DNA of 64,000 nt, from positions 61,212 through 125,211 of the forward strand of contig NZ_JASPGD010000003.1 in assembly GCF_030232885.1 (NCBI RefSeq). Reading direction: 5' to 3'. A program made the position numbers and the translations under genes. This document shows, in pieces, positions 17,671 through 26,790 of the stretch. Position 1 is the stretch's first letter. Every line of letters begins with the position of its first letter. The notes beneath the pieces were generated by a model, which did not search any database, was not told the DNA's origin, and worked only from the letters and a program-made list of their open reading frames with translations. This DNA is from Corynebacterium sp. MSK297. GTDB taxonomy: Bacteria; Actinomycetota; Actinomycetes; Mycobacteriales; Mycobacteriaceae.

Positions 17671-19710
17671 TTACATGCGGTGGCGGATTTGGGCGCGTTC
17701 ACGTGCAATGATGGTGAAAAATACAGTAAGTGTGGTGCAAACAGGAATGGCGAAAACGGATAGGGCAGTAAAAATCGACGGTGATTCCAAACGTAACATC
17801 CAGCTCATCGGGGTATCGATGGCTAGATAATCTTGGTACGAGAAATACCTGTGAACTAGCCAGATGGCAATGGCGAACACATAGAGAAGTTCTGTGATAA
17901 TTAACCCGCGGAATTTTCGTACTACGGGATGGCCCAGAATCTCATAAACCCGGAGTTGGTGGTGGCGGCGGTTGAAAAATAGCACGGTGCTAGAAATTGC
18001 GGCAATGATGATAATGAATATCGCCACCAGCGTGGAAAAAGTCGTGTTGCGCAGATCAGAATATAGCGACTTGTTGGACTTCCCCCAATAATCAATCATG
18101 GGACGGCTGGCTAAGACGTACTTTCCGGCAGGAGATTCATGGCGTAATTGTTCTACGGCACCTTGATCCGTGAATAGAATTTCGGTTCGGGTGAGAGTTG
18201 CACTGATGTTGTGGTCGCTGAGCGGCTCCAAGCCCGGAGGCAAAATTACGAGTTCTGGCGAATGCACCAATGGAGACTTAGTCAGCGAACCACTAGGATT
18301 GAAATAATCAAAAACCGTAAATGGTTGGCTATGGTATTCGACCCTGGTGTGTTGTGCAGGATCGTAGTCGGTGTTCTCTGCGAATTCTGCTTCCCCGGCG
18401 AGACCTTCGCGAATTTCTGTCACTACTGCTGCATCGGCTGCTGCGGGAAGATAAATAATAGTTTCATTTTTCTTGGCAGCATCGGTAAGTACTTCCTCAG
18501 AAATCGGGGTTTCTTCTCGCGCAAATTCCTGGTTGGCCAGTATCCGATCGGTTGTGGAAAATTCTGACGAAGACTGCCAGAAGCTATTGATAAAAAGTAG
18601 TTTGTGCTTGTGATCGAGCCTGCGTAATTCGGACCCCAATTGCTTCATATCATCGCCAATTCCGCCGGATACTAAAGCGCTGAATACATCGCTACGCTTG
18701 GCCCATTCCTGAGAATACTCCGCATGACGGTTGGTTTCCTGGATAAACATGACGAGCGATGCGATTGACACTAAGCCGAAAAACAGTGCGACGATGCGAA
18801 CGCTATGGGCGGAAAAAGACAGTGGGCGGGAAACCAGGTTGCCCTTGAGAGCATTAAGAACGTTGGTGCGTGTGATGACGACAAACGCTGCGGCATAACC
18901 TGTCACAGCCCAGAAAACTCCCAGGACTGCGAAGATAAACACGTTTGCGGAATATAGCTGCCACTGTGCGAAGTCATTGTAGCCGTGGAGGAAGAAGGTG
19001 GTGCCAGCGCTAACCACAACGGCTGTGCCAGTAATCGCCGGGACGCTGGAACGCCAATCACCGACAATGCTGAAGCTGTGTGGTAACCCGTGCATACTGT
19101 GGATAGCGTAACGGCGACTGCCGAGAATGGCATGCAGCCCAGCAAGGATAAAAGTCAATAAGCCAATGATTAAGGCCGTCAGTTTCACCGGGGTTGGAAT
19201 TGTTGCCAACAATGAACCATCATTCGTTGGCACAGTAGTGTATCCGTGTTCGTGTGCTAGATCTACAAATTTCTCTCTGATATCTGGTGGGCCATTGAGG
19301 AAATAAATTCCACGAACGTCATCGCTATTCAGGCGAGAAAAACTGGTAATGGTTCTGGTTTTTTGTGGATCAAAGGGCTGCGGATTTCTCGTTCCCGCTA
19401 ACCATTGTGTAACCTGGTTATCGGATGCATCACTACCTGTGGCAATAGCTAAATGAGTGTGTTCGGCAGCGAGATCACCATCGACGACATCAAAGGCGAT
19501 TGTTGCGTCATGGTCGTCGACGAGGTTGTGTAGGTCATTGCGAAAGTCAGTGGCGATGGGAAGCCCGGAGACACCGTCGATGACCACAGCGGCTTCGTTG
19601 AATGGCAGCAGCCTGTCGTCCAGAAAGCTCGTCGCGGAAAATGCGGCGATCGGACTAAGCAGAAAAGCGAAGCATAAGCTTAGCGACAACAAATTAAATT
19701 GTGGTTTCAT
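17671..19710 (-). CDS. Bacteriocin-associated integral membrane protein (DUF1430 type)
   Basis: 679 aa. It starts with a signal-like or anchor segment (about 8-28), then an extracytoplasmic stretch, and several membrane helices (about 165-185, 225-250, 270-295, 310-330, 585-605, 620-640, 655-675). The two-part arrangement with the last helices resembling an FtsX-like permease fits the bacteriocin-associated (putative immunity) membrane family. Its gene lies between the ATPase gene and a lactococcin-972-like structural gene, the standard three-gene order. GC content is visibly lower than in flanking genes, which suggests the module was acquired. Confidence 0.8.
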   Translation of the reverse strand: MKPQFNLLSLSLCFAFLLSPIAAFSATSFLDDRLLPFNEAAVVIDGVSGLPIATDFRNDLHNLVDDHDATIAFDVVDGDLAAEHTHLAIATGSDASDNQVTQWLAGTRNPQPFDPQKTRTITSFSRLNSDDVRGIYFLNGPPDIREKFVDLAHEHGYTTVPTNDGSLLATIPTPVKLTALIIGLLTFILAGLHAILGSRRYAIHSMHGLPHSFSIVGDWRSSVPAITGTAVVVSAGTTFFLHGYNDFAQWQLYSANVFIFAVLGVFWAVTGYAAAFVVITRTNVLNALKGNLVSRPLSFSAHSVRIVALFFGLVSIASLVMFIQETNRHAEYSQEWAKRSDVFSALVSGGIGDDMKQLGSELRRLDHKHKLLFINSFWQSSSEFSTTDRILANQEFAREETPISEEVLTDAAKKNETIIYLPAAADAAVVTEIREGLAGEAEFAENTDYDPAQHTRVEYHSQPFTVFDYFNPSGSLTKSPLVHSPELVILPPGLEPLSDHNISATLTRTEILFTDQGAVEQLRHESPAGKYVLASRPMIDYWGKSNKSLYSDLRNTTFSTLVAIFIIIIAAISSTVLFFNRRHHQLRVYEILGHPVVRKFRGLIITELLYVFAIAIWLVHRYFSYQDYLAIDTPMSWMLRLESPSIFTALSVFAIPVCTTLTVFFTIIARERAQIRHRM

Positions 19711-19753
19711 GTAGTCATCTTTGGTGAGTTAGGGAACGTGTGGAACATTCTTG

Positions 19754-20049
19754 TTAGCAACGTCGGTAATACGACTGTCCGATTTGGAAAAACTCTTTTT
19801 CTGCTGATGCTCGAGCCCACTGGTGTTTGAGGACGCAACCACTGTCTGCTTTGTATTTCCCAATAGCGGTTGATCCGTGTTTTACACCCGGGTGGTGATA
19901 GTGGGACCATACTAAATTGCTAGTAGTCCCGTAATCCCAGGTTCCACCATCGACGTGAACTATCGTTGCTTGTGCTGATGCAAGTGGAAGTAGCGTTGCT
20001 GTTAGTATCCCTGTAAATACGATCTTGGAATGCGTCTAAAGAATCCCAT
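19754..20049 (-). pseudogene. Lactococcin-972-like bacteriocin precursor, needs one frameshift in the leader
   Basis: No open frame of normal length covers this gene; I found it by translating the gap. From 20023 to the stop at 19754-19756 one frame gives 89 residues: a hydrophobic leader (IVFTGILTATLLPLASAQA), then a body with GGTWDYGTT, LVWSHYHHPG, KHGSTAIGKYKADSG and a C-terminal YYRRC. These are the hallmarks of the lactococcin 972 family (Gly-Gly-Thr-Trp, Ser-His-Tyr, His-Gly-Ser-Thr-Ala). That frame has no start codon. An ATG at 20049-20047 with a good binding site (AAAAGGA) opens in another frame; adding one A to the AA at 20025-20026 would join them into a 98-residue Sec-type precursor. 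It is either an inactivated gene or a sequencing under-call. Confidence 0.8.
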
Positions 20050-20112
20050 GTGAATTTCCTTTTGCTGTCTGATGACGTCGAATGTCGACACAGTTGATGA
20101 TACTAGATCAAT

Positions 20113-20131
20113 TAAGATTAGTCTAGGCTAA
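20113..20131. promoter_or_regulatory. Candidate DtxR-type iron box upstream of the bacteriocin gene
   Basis: TAAGATTAGTCTAGGCTAA matches 14 of 19 positions of the corynebacterial DtxR consensus (TTAGGTTAGCCTAACCTAA). It overlaps the stop of the globin gene and lies 64 bases before the bacteriocin ATG; a TAGTAT -10-like hexamer sits between, so the box would cover the -35 region. Pattern seen; binding is inferred. Confidence 0.4.
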
Positions 20132-21424
20132 ACATGTATTGATTTGATCAATTCTTTTCGGCTGCTCGTTTTTCGCGGTCGGCGCGGTATCCACACCCGT
20201 GCGACCCCAGCTCTGGGTCTGCACGGTATTCGGGTCTAATCCGGCTGCCGCGAATGCTTCCAGCATGCCGTTGACTTCAGTTTCCGGGCCCAAGACAAAC
20301 ACGTCGTGCTCGGACCAATCGCGGTAGTGAGCGATGGTCTCCTCCGGGTTTTCCTCCACCGATAAGCTTGCAGATGAGTCCGTATCGCTGCCGCCGGTGT
20401 CGTCGTTGCCGTCGGCAAGCATCTGGCCGTCGGCAAGCGCTCGTTGCAGCTCGCGATGCCGAGCCCGTTGTGGTTTCAACCAATGCGGATCAGAACCATG
20501 GCGGGCAAACGCGTGCACATCCAACCACGGGGTGAGGTTGTCCAGGCTGTTAAGCGTGGCGCGCTCATAATGCTGTCCGGGGAAATCATTAATCACCAGC
20601 GCTTGCACCGGGGCATGCTGCTCGCCGTGGGCATCAAAAGCATCGAATAATAAACAGCGCAGGGTAGCCACCGCGGTTCCAAAAGCAATGATCAGGCTTT
20701 CGCGCTGTGGATCGAGCTCCAGCTGGCCAGCCGGGTTGCCTAGTGTCCACTGATCGCCGGGGCGTGTCATCATAAACCGCCGCGAATATCCCGACGCGCC
20801 AGGAAGCTGCGAGACATCGCGAACGTGAAATTCCAACGTGCCGCAGCCATCTGCGGGGCGGGCAGCCGCCAAAGTGCGCCACACGCCCGGCATCAATGTG
20901 GTAGCCACAGAAAAATACTGGCCGGGCTCATAATCGACCGGTAGCCCGCATTCCAGACGCACGATGCGGGTATGGGCATCAACGCGCTCCACATCGACCA
21001 CCTGCCCCATGTGCGCAGGCGGAACCCCGGCTACATCGGCCTCGTGCGCGGCAGCGGACATGAACGCGACGATATCGTCGACAAGCGCACCGGCCTGCTG
21101 CAACACGTCGTCGGCAAGGTCGATCTCTGCTAAAGCCTGGCGGGTGGCAGTGGAGAAAATAGGGTAGGTATCCGGCGGGAAACCGTGCCGACGATGCGAG
21201 CGACCCAGATCAGCGAAGTATTCATCGAGGTCCGGGGCATCAAAGGCCGCAGCGAAAGACTCGGCGAGCCCTCGGTGCGCCTGTGCAGCATCCATGGGGA
21301 AAGATTGGCGGGCGTCGGGAAGTGCCGCGAAAAAATGGCGGTGCACCGCATCCCGGAACGTCGCAGGGTGGGCGCGCAGGTGCGCGGCGAGGCTGGCGAA
21401 ATCCCGGATAGTCATGTCCTCCAC
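20123..21424 (-). CDS. Flavohemoglobin-like globin/FAD-NAD(P) oxidoreductase
   Basis: 433 aa. Globin domain at about 5-135, with the proximal His in a segment resembling that of flavohemoglobins (LGRSHRRHGFPPDTYPIF). FAD domain at about 140-240 (YEPGQYFSVAT, where the usual RxYS motif is not clear), and a ferredoxin-reductase NAD(P) domain from 245 with a degraded GTAVA in place of GTGIAP, ending VFVLGPETEVNGML. Family members oxidise nitric oxide or act as reductases; with the altered motifs activity is uncertain. The insert at about 345-365 (Asp/Ser/Gly-rich) is low complexity. Start: GTG at 21424 (track of the frame); the ATG at 21415 is the alternative, preceded by GGAGG at short distance. 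Confidence 0.75.
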   Translation of the reverse strand: MEDMTIRDFASLAAHLRAHPATFRDAVHRHFFAALPDARQSFPMDAAQAHRGLAESFAAAFDAPDLDEYFADLGRSHRRHGFPPDTYPIFSTATRQALAEIDLADDVLQQAGALVDDIVAFMSAAAHEADVAGVPPAHMGQVVDVERVDAHTRIVRLECGLPVDYEPGQYFSVATTLMPGVWRTLAAARPADGCGTLEFHVRDVSQLPGASGYSRRFMMTRPGDQWTLGNPAGQLELDPQRESLIIAFGTAVATLRCLLFDAFDAHGEQHAPVQALVINDFPGQHYERATLNSLDNLTPWLDVHAFARHGSDPHWLKPQRARHRELQRALADGQMLADGNDDTGGSDTDSSASLSVEENPEETIAHYRDWSEHDVFVLGPETEVNGMLEAFAAAGLDPNTVQTQSWGRTGVDTAPTAKNEQPKRIDQINTCLA

Positions 21425-21658
21425 AATATCGCGCGGACCGGACAGGGCAGGCTGTGCGGTGTTGGTTGGGCAGTGTTGAGCAAGTAGCGAATAGCGGTGG
21501 GTAGCACAATTATGGCATGGGTACTATGATCGTCTCGTTCTCGTGCTGTGTTTTGATCGCCGTATCAGCCGCGGCTTCGTCTAGATCACATGACATTGCG
21601 TCTAGGTGCAAGCATCGCACGATCTCGTTCACGCTCACTCTGTAAAGGCAGGTGTTCC

Positions 21659-23056
21659 ATGGAAGGCTTTTCCGCGTACGACCTCATGCTCGACGTTGGC
21701 TTTATCTCGTTGCTGATGATCATCGGTAATGTATTGCGTCACCGCATCAAATTCTTCTTCCAGGACCTGCTGTTGCCCGCACCAGTGACGGCAGGCTTAC
21801 TGGGCTTGCTTCTGGGGCCCCATGTTTTAAACGTGATTGGTTTTTCCGAAAACCTAGGCAGCTACACGTCCATCTTGATCGCCGTGGTGTTCGCGTCCAT
21901 GGCTTATTCCATGGAACTGGGTGGCTCCGTGCGCAAAGGTGCGCGAAATATGTGGGCGTTTTCCACATTTATGTTCACCGCACAATGGGGCCTGTTTGTC
22001 GTGCTGGGCGTGTACCTGTTCGCCCCGGTATTTGATACTCCGGACTGGTTTGGCATGATGCTGCCAGTTGGTTTCACCGGTGGTTTCGGTACCGCAGCTG
22101 CCGTCGGCGGCGCGCTGGAAGGAGTGGGCGCAGCCGAGGCGTCGTCGCTGGGCTTTACCTCTGCAACCGTCGGCACGTTGGCTGCGATTATCGGTGGTGT
22201 GATTGCTGGTAACTGGGGAATTCGCCGGAACAAAGTCTCGCAGCTTCCTGGTGAGCTGCCAGACGAACTGCGTCGCGGCTATATCAAAAACCTGAGTGAG
22301 CGCCCATCGATTGGCCACGCTTCTACCAATCCATCGGCCATCGAGCCGCTCGCACTGCACCTAGGCTTTATCATGCTGACAGTGCTGACTGCGTACGGCA
22401 TCAACACCGGAATTTCTCACCTGTGGGAAAACGTTTCCATTCCGCTGTTCGCAATGTCTCTGGTAGTAGGGCTGATTTTCCGCGCGATTATGAGCGGAAT
22501 TGGTGCGAGCGAATATTTGGACAAGGACACCGTTTCCTCGGTGTCTGGGGCGTCGACAGACTATCTGATTGCCTTCGGTATTGCCGCTATTGTTCCTGCT
22601 GCCGTGGCTTCGTATTGGCAAGCGCTGTTGCTGCTGTTTGTTTTGGGCACGGTGTTCTGTACCTTCTTCTTGCTGTGGTTCCCCGCGGAATTTTTCGGCG
22701 CTGCATGGCTGGAGCGTGGCATTTTCGGTTGGGGCTGGGCAACGGCGACGGTCGCTACCGGTATTGCCGTCTTGAAGATTGTCGATCCGAAGCTGAAATC
22801 CGGCACCCTATCCGAATACGGCGTGGCCTATGTGGGCTTCGGTCCATTTGAGATCGGTATGACGGTGCTGGCTCCGCTGGCCGTGATTTATGGAATGACT
22901 GCCGGGCTGGGTTGGTTGGCGCTGGCTATTGCCATTGCGGTGTACTTGACCGCCAAGTTTGGTGGTTGGATGCCGGTGCGTGGTGCGATCATGGCCAAAG
23001 GCGTGGTTGACATCAACGGTAATGGGCCGGATCCTGCGATGCAGGGCAAGGTTTAG
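21659..23056 (+). CDS. gltS: Sodium/glutamate symporter GltS
   Basis: Na+-coupled glutamate import across the cell membrane. 465 aa from the ATG at 21659, preceded by AGGCAGG; the frame runs 23 residues further upstream, but that stretch is Arg/Ser-rich and unlike the family. About ten hydrophobic segments; the GltS signatures include PAPVTAGLLGLLLGP near 40 and a Gly-rich GFTGGFGTAAAVGGALE near 140. A second repeat-like GIAAIVPAAVASYW follows near 300. It stands alone between a divergent globin gene and the clpB promoter. Confidence 0.9.
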   Translation: MEGFSAYDLMLDVGFISLLMIIGNVLRHRIKFFFQDLLLPAPVTAGLLGLLLGPHVLNVIGFSENLGSYTSILIAVVFASMAYSMELGGSVRKGARNMWAFSTFMFTAQWGLFVVLGVYLFAPVFDTPDWFGMMLPVGFTGGFGTAAAVGGALEGVGAAEASSLGFTSATVGTLAAIIGGVIAGNWGIRRNKVSQLPGELPDELRRGYIKNLSERPSIGHASTNPSAIEPLALHLGFIMLTVLTAYGINTGISHLWENVSIPLFAMSLVVGLIFRAIMSGIGASEYLDKDTVSSVSGASTDYLIAFGIAAIVPAAVASYWQALLLLFVLGTVFCTFFLLWFPAEFFGAAWLERGIFGWGWATATVATGIAVLKIVDPKLKSGTLSEYGVAYVGFGPFEIGMTVLAPLAVIYGMTAGLGWLALAIAIAVYLTAKFGGWMPVRGAIMAKGVVDINGNGPDPAMQGKV

Positions 23057-23116
23057 GCTAGGCCACACACGACTGCCGCGGCCGGGTGGCTGCCTCACGT
23101 GGGCACCGTTGCCAAA

Positions 23117-23137
23117 CATGAGTGACTATCACTCAAG
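23117..23137 (+). promoter_or_regulatory. HAIR operator 1 for HspR, clpB promoter
   Basis: CATGAGT-N7-ACTCAAG, one mismatch from consensus with the exact 7-base spacer. It lies about 51 bases upstream of the second site. Confidence 0.8.
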
Positions 23138-23167
23138 TTTCTGGCAAAAAATCCCACCAAATCCTAA

Positions 23168-23188
23168 CTTGAGTGGAATAGACTCAAC
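23168..23188 (+). promoter_or_regulatory. HAIR operator 2 for HspR, clpB promoter
   Basis: CTTGAGT-N7-ACTCAAC, one mismatch in the last base. It overlaps the -35 of the predicted SigH promoter, so HspR would exclude the polymerase. Confidence 0.87.
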
Positions 23189-23200
23189 TCATGGTGTGTT
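23175..23200 (+). promoter_or_regulatory. Predicted SigH promoter of clpB
   Basis: GGAAT at 23175-23179 and GTT at 23198-23200 with 18 bases between, the same geometry as before dnaK. The -35 lies inside HAIR 2. About 75 bases of leader precede the clpB ATG at 23279. Confidence 0.7.
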
Positions 23201-23278
23201 ATACCCAATGAAACCCCTGAAACGGTGTCACAATAACGGTGACGAAAGCAGGGAAGAAAAGGGAGGATATGACACACC

Positions 23279-25837
23279 ATGAGTTCTTTTAACCCCACGA
23301 CAAAAACCCAAGAAGCCCTTCAGTCTGCGCTGCAAACCGCCTCGGTGGCAGGCAACCCGGATATTCGCCCAGCACACCTGCTGCAGGCGATCCTCAGCCA
23401 AGAAGAAGGCATCGCCACCCCGGTATTGAAAGCCACCGGAGTAGACCCCGATACGGTGCGCAAAGAAGCCACCGAATTAGTCGAAGGCTACCCCACAGCC
23501 GAAGGCGCAGGCGTGGCTAAGCCGAATTTCAACCGCGATGGGCTGAACGTTCTTACCAAAGCCCAAGAGTTGGCCGGTGAGCTTGGCGACGAATACGTCT
23601 CCACCGAAGTGCTGCTGGCAGCCATCGCGGCCTCGAAAACCGATGCCGCGCAGCTGCTGACCTCCCGTGGCGCTACCTACGACGCCATTAAAGGCGCATT
23701 CCCGGCCGTGCGTGGGGCCGCGAAGGTGACCACGGAAAATCCGGAAGACTCCTTCCAAGCACTGGAGAAATACTCCACGGATCTGACCGCACAGGCCCGC
23801 GAAGGCAAGATTGACCCCGTCATTGGGCGCGATTCGGAAATCCGCCGCGTCGTGCAGGTGCTATCCCGTCGCACGAAGAACAACCCGGTGCTCATCGGTG
23901 AACCGGGCGTCGGCAAGACCTCCATCGTGGAAGGCCTGGCCCGCCGCATCGTCGGTGGTGACGTACCAGAATCGCTCAAGGGTAAGCGCCTGGTCTCGCT
24001 GGATCTCGGATCGATGGTCGCGGGCGCGAAATACCGCGGCGAGTTCGAGGAGCGGCTGAAAGCCGTGCTGGAAGAAATCAAATCTTCTGAAGGCGAGATC
24101 ATCACGTTCATCGATGAGCTGCACACCCTGGTCGGCGCCGGTGCCACCGGCGAAGGCTCGATGGATGCCGGAAATATGATCAAACCGATGCTGGCCCGGG
24201 GCGAACTGCGCCTGGTGGGTGCGACCACGTTGGATGAATACCGTAAGTACATCGAAAAGGATGCCGCGCTGGAGCGTCGTTTCCAGCAAACCTACGTCGG
24301 CGAGCCTTCGGTGGAAGACACCATCGGTATCCTGCGTGGCCTGAAGGAGCGCTACGAAGTACACCACGGCGTGCGCATCCAGGATTCCGCGCTGGTGCAG
24401 GCCGCCGAGCTGTCCAACCGGTACATCACTAACCGCTTCCTGCCGGATAAGGCCATCGATCTTGTCGACGAAGCCGGCTCCCGGTTGCGCATGGAGATCG
24501 ATTCCTCGCCGCAGGAAATCGACGAACTCGAACGCGTCGTTCGTCGGATGGAAATCGAAGAGCTGGCGCTGAAGAAGGAATCCGATGCTGCCTCCAAGGA
24601 GCGGCTGGCGCGCCTGCAACAAGAGCTGGCGGACCAGCGCGAAACCCTTGGTGAACTCAAAGCCCGCTGGGCGAACGAGAAAAAGGCCATCGATGATGTG
24701 CAGGCACTGAAAGAAGAACTCGACGATCTGCGTCGGCAAGCAGAAATCGCCGAGCGAGAAGGTGACTACGAGAAAGTCTCCACGCTGCGCTACGGCCGCA
24801 TCAACGAGCTGGAACGCGACATCGCCGTGGCCGAGGAGAAAGCCGCTGAGCAGGCGCGCAGCAACACCATGCTCAGCGAGGAAGTCACCCCGGATACTAT
24901 CGCCGAGGTAGTCTCTGCCTGGACCGGCATCCCGGCGGGCAAGATGCTGCAGGGTGAGACGGAAAAGCTCCTGGATATGGAGAATATCCTGGCTCGCCGC
25001 GTCGTCGGACAGAAAGACGCTGTGGTGGCGGTCTCGGATGCGGTGCGTCGTTCCCGCGCGGGCATCGCCGACCCGAATCGGCCAACCGGCTCCTTCCTGT
25101 TCCTGGGGCCCACGGGCGTCGGCAAGACTGAGCTAGCGAAAGCGCTGGCGGAGTTCATGTTCGATGATGAATCCGCGATGGTGCGCATCGATATGTCTGA
25201 ATACGGCGAGAAGCACTCGGTTTCGCGGTTGGTCGGTGCCCCTCCGGGATACGTCGGCCACGATGCTGGCGGCCAGTTGACTGAGGCCGTACGACGTCGC
25301 CCCTACACGCTGGTGCTTTTCGACGAGGTGGAAAAGGCCCACTCGGATGTTTTCGACGTGCTGCTGCAGGTGCTCGACGAAGGACGGCTGACCGACGGGC
25401 AGGGGAGGACCGTGGACTTCCGCAACACGGTGATCATCCTGACCTCGAACCTGGGCGCTGACGGCGATCGCGAGCAGATCATGGATGCGGTGAAGGCCGC
25501 GTTCAAGCCGGAGTTCATTAACCGCCTGGATGATGTGGTGACCTTCGAGCCGCTATCCAGTGAGCTGCTGGAAGGCATCGTGGATATCCAGCTGGATACG
25601 CTGCGCGAACGCCTGGCTGGCAAGCGCCTGAGCCTGAGCGTGGATGCGGCAGCCAAAGCCTGGTTGGCTGAGCGCGGTTACGACCCCGCCTACGGTGCGC
25701 GTCCGCTGCGCCGGTTGATCCAGCAGGCCATCGGCGACAAACTGGCGCGGCTGGTACTCGCCGGTGAGGTCGTGGAAGGCGATGCCGTGCAGGTTTCGCT
25801 TGCCGACGGCGGCGAGGAGCTGGAGATTTCCAGTTAG
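23279..25837 (+). CDS. clpB: ATP-dependent chaperone ClpB (Hsp100 disaggregase)
   Basis: Hexameric AAA+ machine that pulls polypeptides out of aggregates for DnaK. 852 aa, usual length. N-domain at 1-150, AAA-1 at about 160-395 with Walker [10 protein letters not shown] (Lys213) and Walker B FIDELH. The coiled-coil middle domain spans about 410-520, and AAA-2 about 560-760 has Walker [10 protein letters not shown] (Lys616), Walker [10 protein letters not shown], sensor TSNLG and the C-terminal domain ([12 protein letters not shown]). The ATG follows GGAGGATATGAC. It is monocistronic, with two HAIR sites and a SigH-like promoter upstream. Confidence 0.98.
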   Translation: MSSFNPTTKTQEALQSALQTASVAGNPDIRPAHLLQAILSQEEGIATPVLKATGVDPDTVRKEATELVEGYPTAEGAGVAKPNFNRDGLNVLTKAQELAGELGDEYVSTEVLLAAIAASKTDAAQLLTSRGATYDAIKGAFPAVRGAAKVTTENPEDSFQALEKYSTDLTAQAREGKIDPVIGRDSEIRRVVQVLSRRTKNNPVLIGEPGVGKTSIVEGLARRIVGGDVPESLKGKRLVSLDLGSMVAGAKYRGEFEERLKAVLEEIKSSEGEIITFIDELHTLVGAGATGEGSMDAGNMIKPMLARGELRLVGATTLDEYRKYIEKDAALERRFQQTYVGEPSVEDTIGILRGLKERYEVHHGVRIQDSALVQAAELSNRYITNRFLPDKAIDLVDEAGSRLRMEIDSSPQEIDELERVVRRMEIEELALKKESDAASKERLARLQQELADQRETLGELKARWANEKKAIDDVQALKEELDDLRRQAEIAEREGDYEKVSTLRYGRINELERDIAVAEEKAAEQARSNTMLSEEVTPDTIAEVVSAWTGIPAGKMLQGETEKLLDMENILARRVVGQKDAVVAVSDAVRRSRAGIADPNRPTGSFLFLGPTGVGKTELAKALAEFMFDDESAMVRIDMSEYGEKHSVSRLVGAPPGYVGHDAGGQLTEAVRRRPYTLVLFDEVEKAHSDVFDVLLQVLDEGRLTDGQGRTVDFRNTVIILTSNLGADGDREQIMDAVKAAFKPEFINRLDDVVTFEPLSSELLEGIVDIQLDTLRERLAGKRLSLSVDAAAKAWLAERGYDPAYGARPLRRLIQQAIGDKLARLVLAGEVVEGDAVQVSLADGGEELEISS

Positions 25838-25904
25838 TAGCTCAACTACCCGGTGCGTACTGGGCGGCTGCGCGCTCGCTGGCTAGCGCACTAGCCTGGG
25901 TTGC

Positions 25905-26693
25905 ATGGATACTCGCAGCCTCAGCCCAGCACAGGCCCGCCGGAGATTTCGTGAGGGGTTGGTGACCCCGACCAGTGGCTGGTCTGCCGGGTATACGCAG
26001 GCCAACTTGCTCGCGTTGCCGCGTGAGCTGGCCTTTGATTTTTTGTTGTTTGCCCAGCGCAACCCGAAATCGTGCCCGGTATTAGAGGTATTGGAGCCAG
26101 GGCAGGTGCGCGGCGGCATCTTTGCTGGTGATGAGGCGGATGTGCGCACCGACGCCCCGGCTTACCGCGTGTTCAAAAATGGTGAGCTTGTCGACGAGGT
26201 CCCCGATGCGAGCGAGGCGTGGCGGGATGATCTCGTAGCGTTTTTAATAGGCTGTTCTTTTAGCTTTGAACACCCACTGCTGGATAATGGCGTGCCAGTG
26301 CGGCACATTCCTGTGGGACGTAATGTGCCGATGTACAACACCAATATTGCCTGCCGTCCGGCTGGAAGTTTGTCGGGCAACCTGGTGGTTTCATTGCGGA
26401 TGATCCCGGCGGCGAAAGTCTCTGATGCAGTGCGTATTAGTTCACGCTTCCCGGCGGTGCACGGCGCACCGGTTCATATTGGGGATCCGGAAGCACTGGG
26501 GATTACAGATTTAGATGCACCGGATTTTGGCGACCGGCCGGTTTCTGAAAAAGGCGATATTCCGGTGTTCTGGGCGTGTGGAGTGACCCCGCAGGCGATG
26601 GTAATGCAGTCACGCCCGGAACTGGCGATTACTCATGCGCCCGGGCATATGTTGATTACTGATCAAGAAGACCGTAGCTACCAGGTTCCCTAA
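25905..26693 (+). CDS. DUF1445 / YcsI family putative hydro-lyase
   Basis: 262 aa. Conserved features of the DUF1445 family are visible along the chain: [17 protein letters not shown] near 20, [32 protein letters not shown] near 120, [20 protein letters not shown] text, and near the end a conserved WACGVTPQ and [12 protein letters not shown]. Family members are annotated as hydro-lyases or D-glutamate cyclase-like enzymes on weak experimental ground. No operon partner is clear; a rhodanese gene begins 97 bases downstream. Confidence 0.82.
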   Translation: MDTRSLSPAQARRRFREGLVTPTSGWSAGYTQANLLALPRELAFDFLLFAQRNPKSCPVLEVLEPGQVRGGIFAGDEADVRTDAPAYRVFKNGELVDEVPDASEAWRDDLVAFLIGCSFSFEHPLLDNGVPVRHIPVGRNVPMYNTNIACRPAGSLSGNLVVSLRMIPAAKVSDAVRISSRFPAVHGAPVHIGDPEALGITDLDAPDFGDRPVSEKGDIPVFWACGVTPQAMVMQSRPELAITHAPGHMLITDQEDRSYQVP

Positions 26694-26713
26694 AGCGTTG
26701 GCGGCGAGCTTTG

Positions 26714-26745
26714 CGTCGGCAAGCAACGCTGCCCACGTCGGCAAG
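26714..26745 (+). repeat. Direct double copy of the abundant CGTCGGCAAG word in an intergenic gap
   Basis: CGTCGGCAAGCAA occurs at 26714-26726 and again at 26736-26748, 22 bases apart, in the space between the DUF1445 gene and the rhodanese start. Direct, not inverted, so not a terminator hairpin. These are two of the at least 31 copies of this word in the window. Confidence 0.7.
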
Positions 26746-26790
26746 CAATACCACCTACACGCACACGCGATTGCACCTACACTGGGCACC

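Noticed and set aside
23861..24739. Minus-strand frame of 292 codons
   Set aside because: Antisense to clpB, no binding site, no family features.
25838..25900. Possible terminator after clpB
   Set aside because: An imperfect inverted repeat (GGCT-GCGCT / AGCGC-TAGCC) without T-run; not enough to list.
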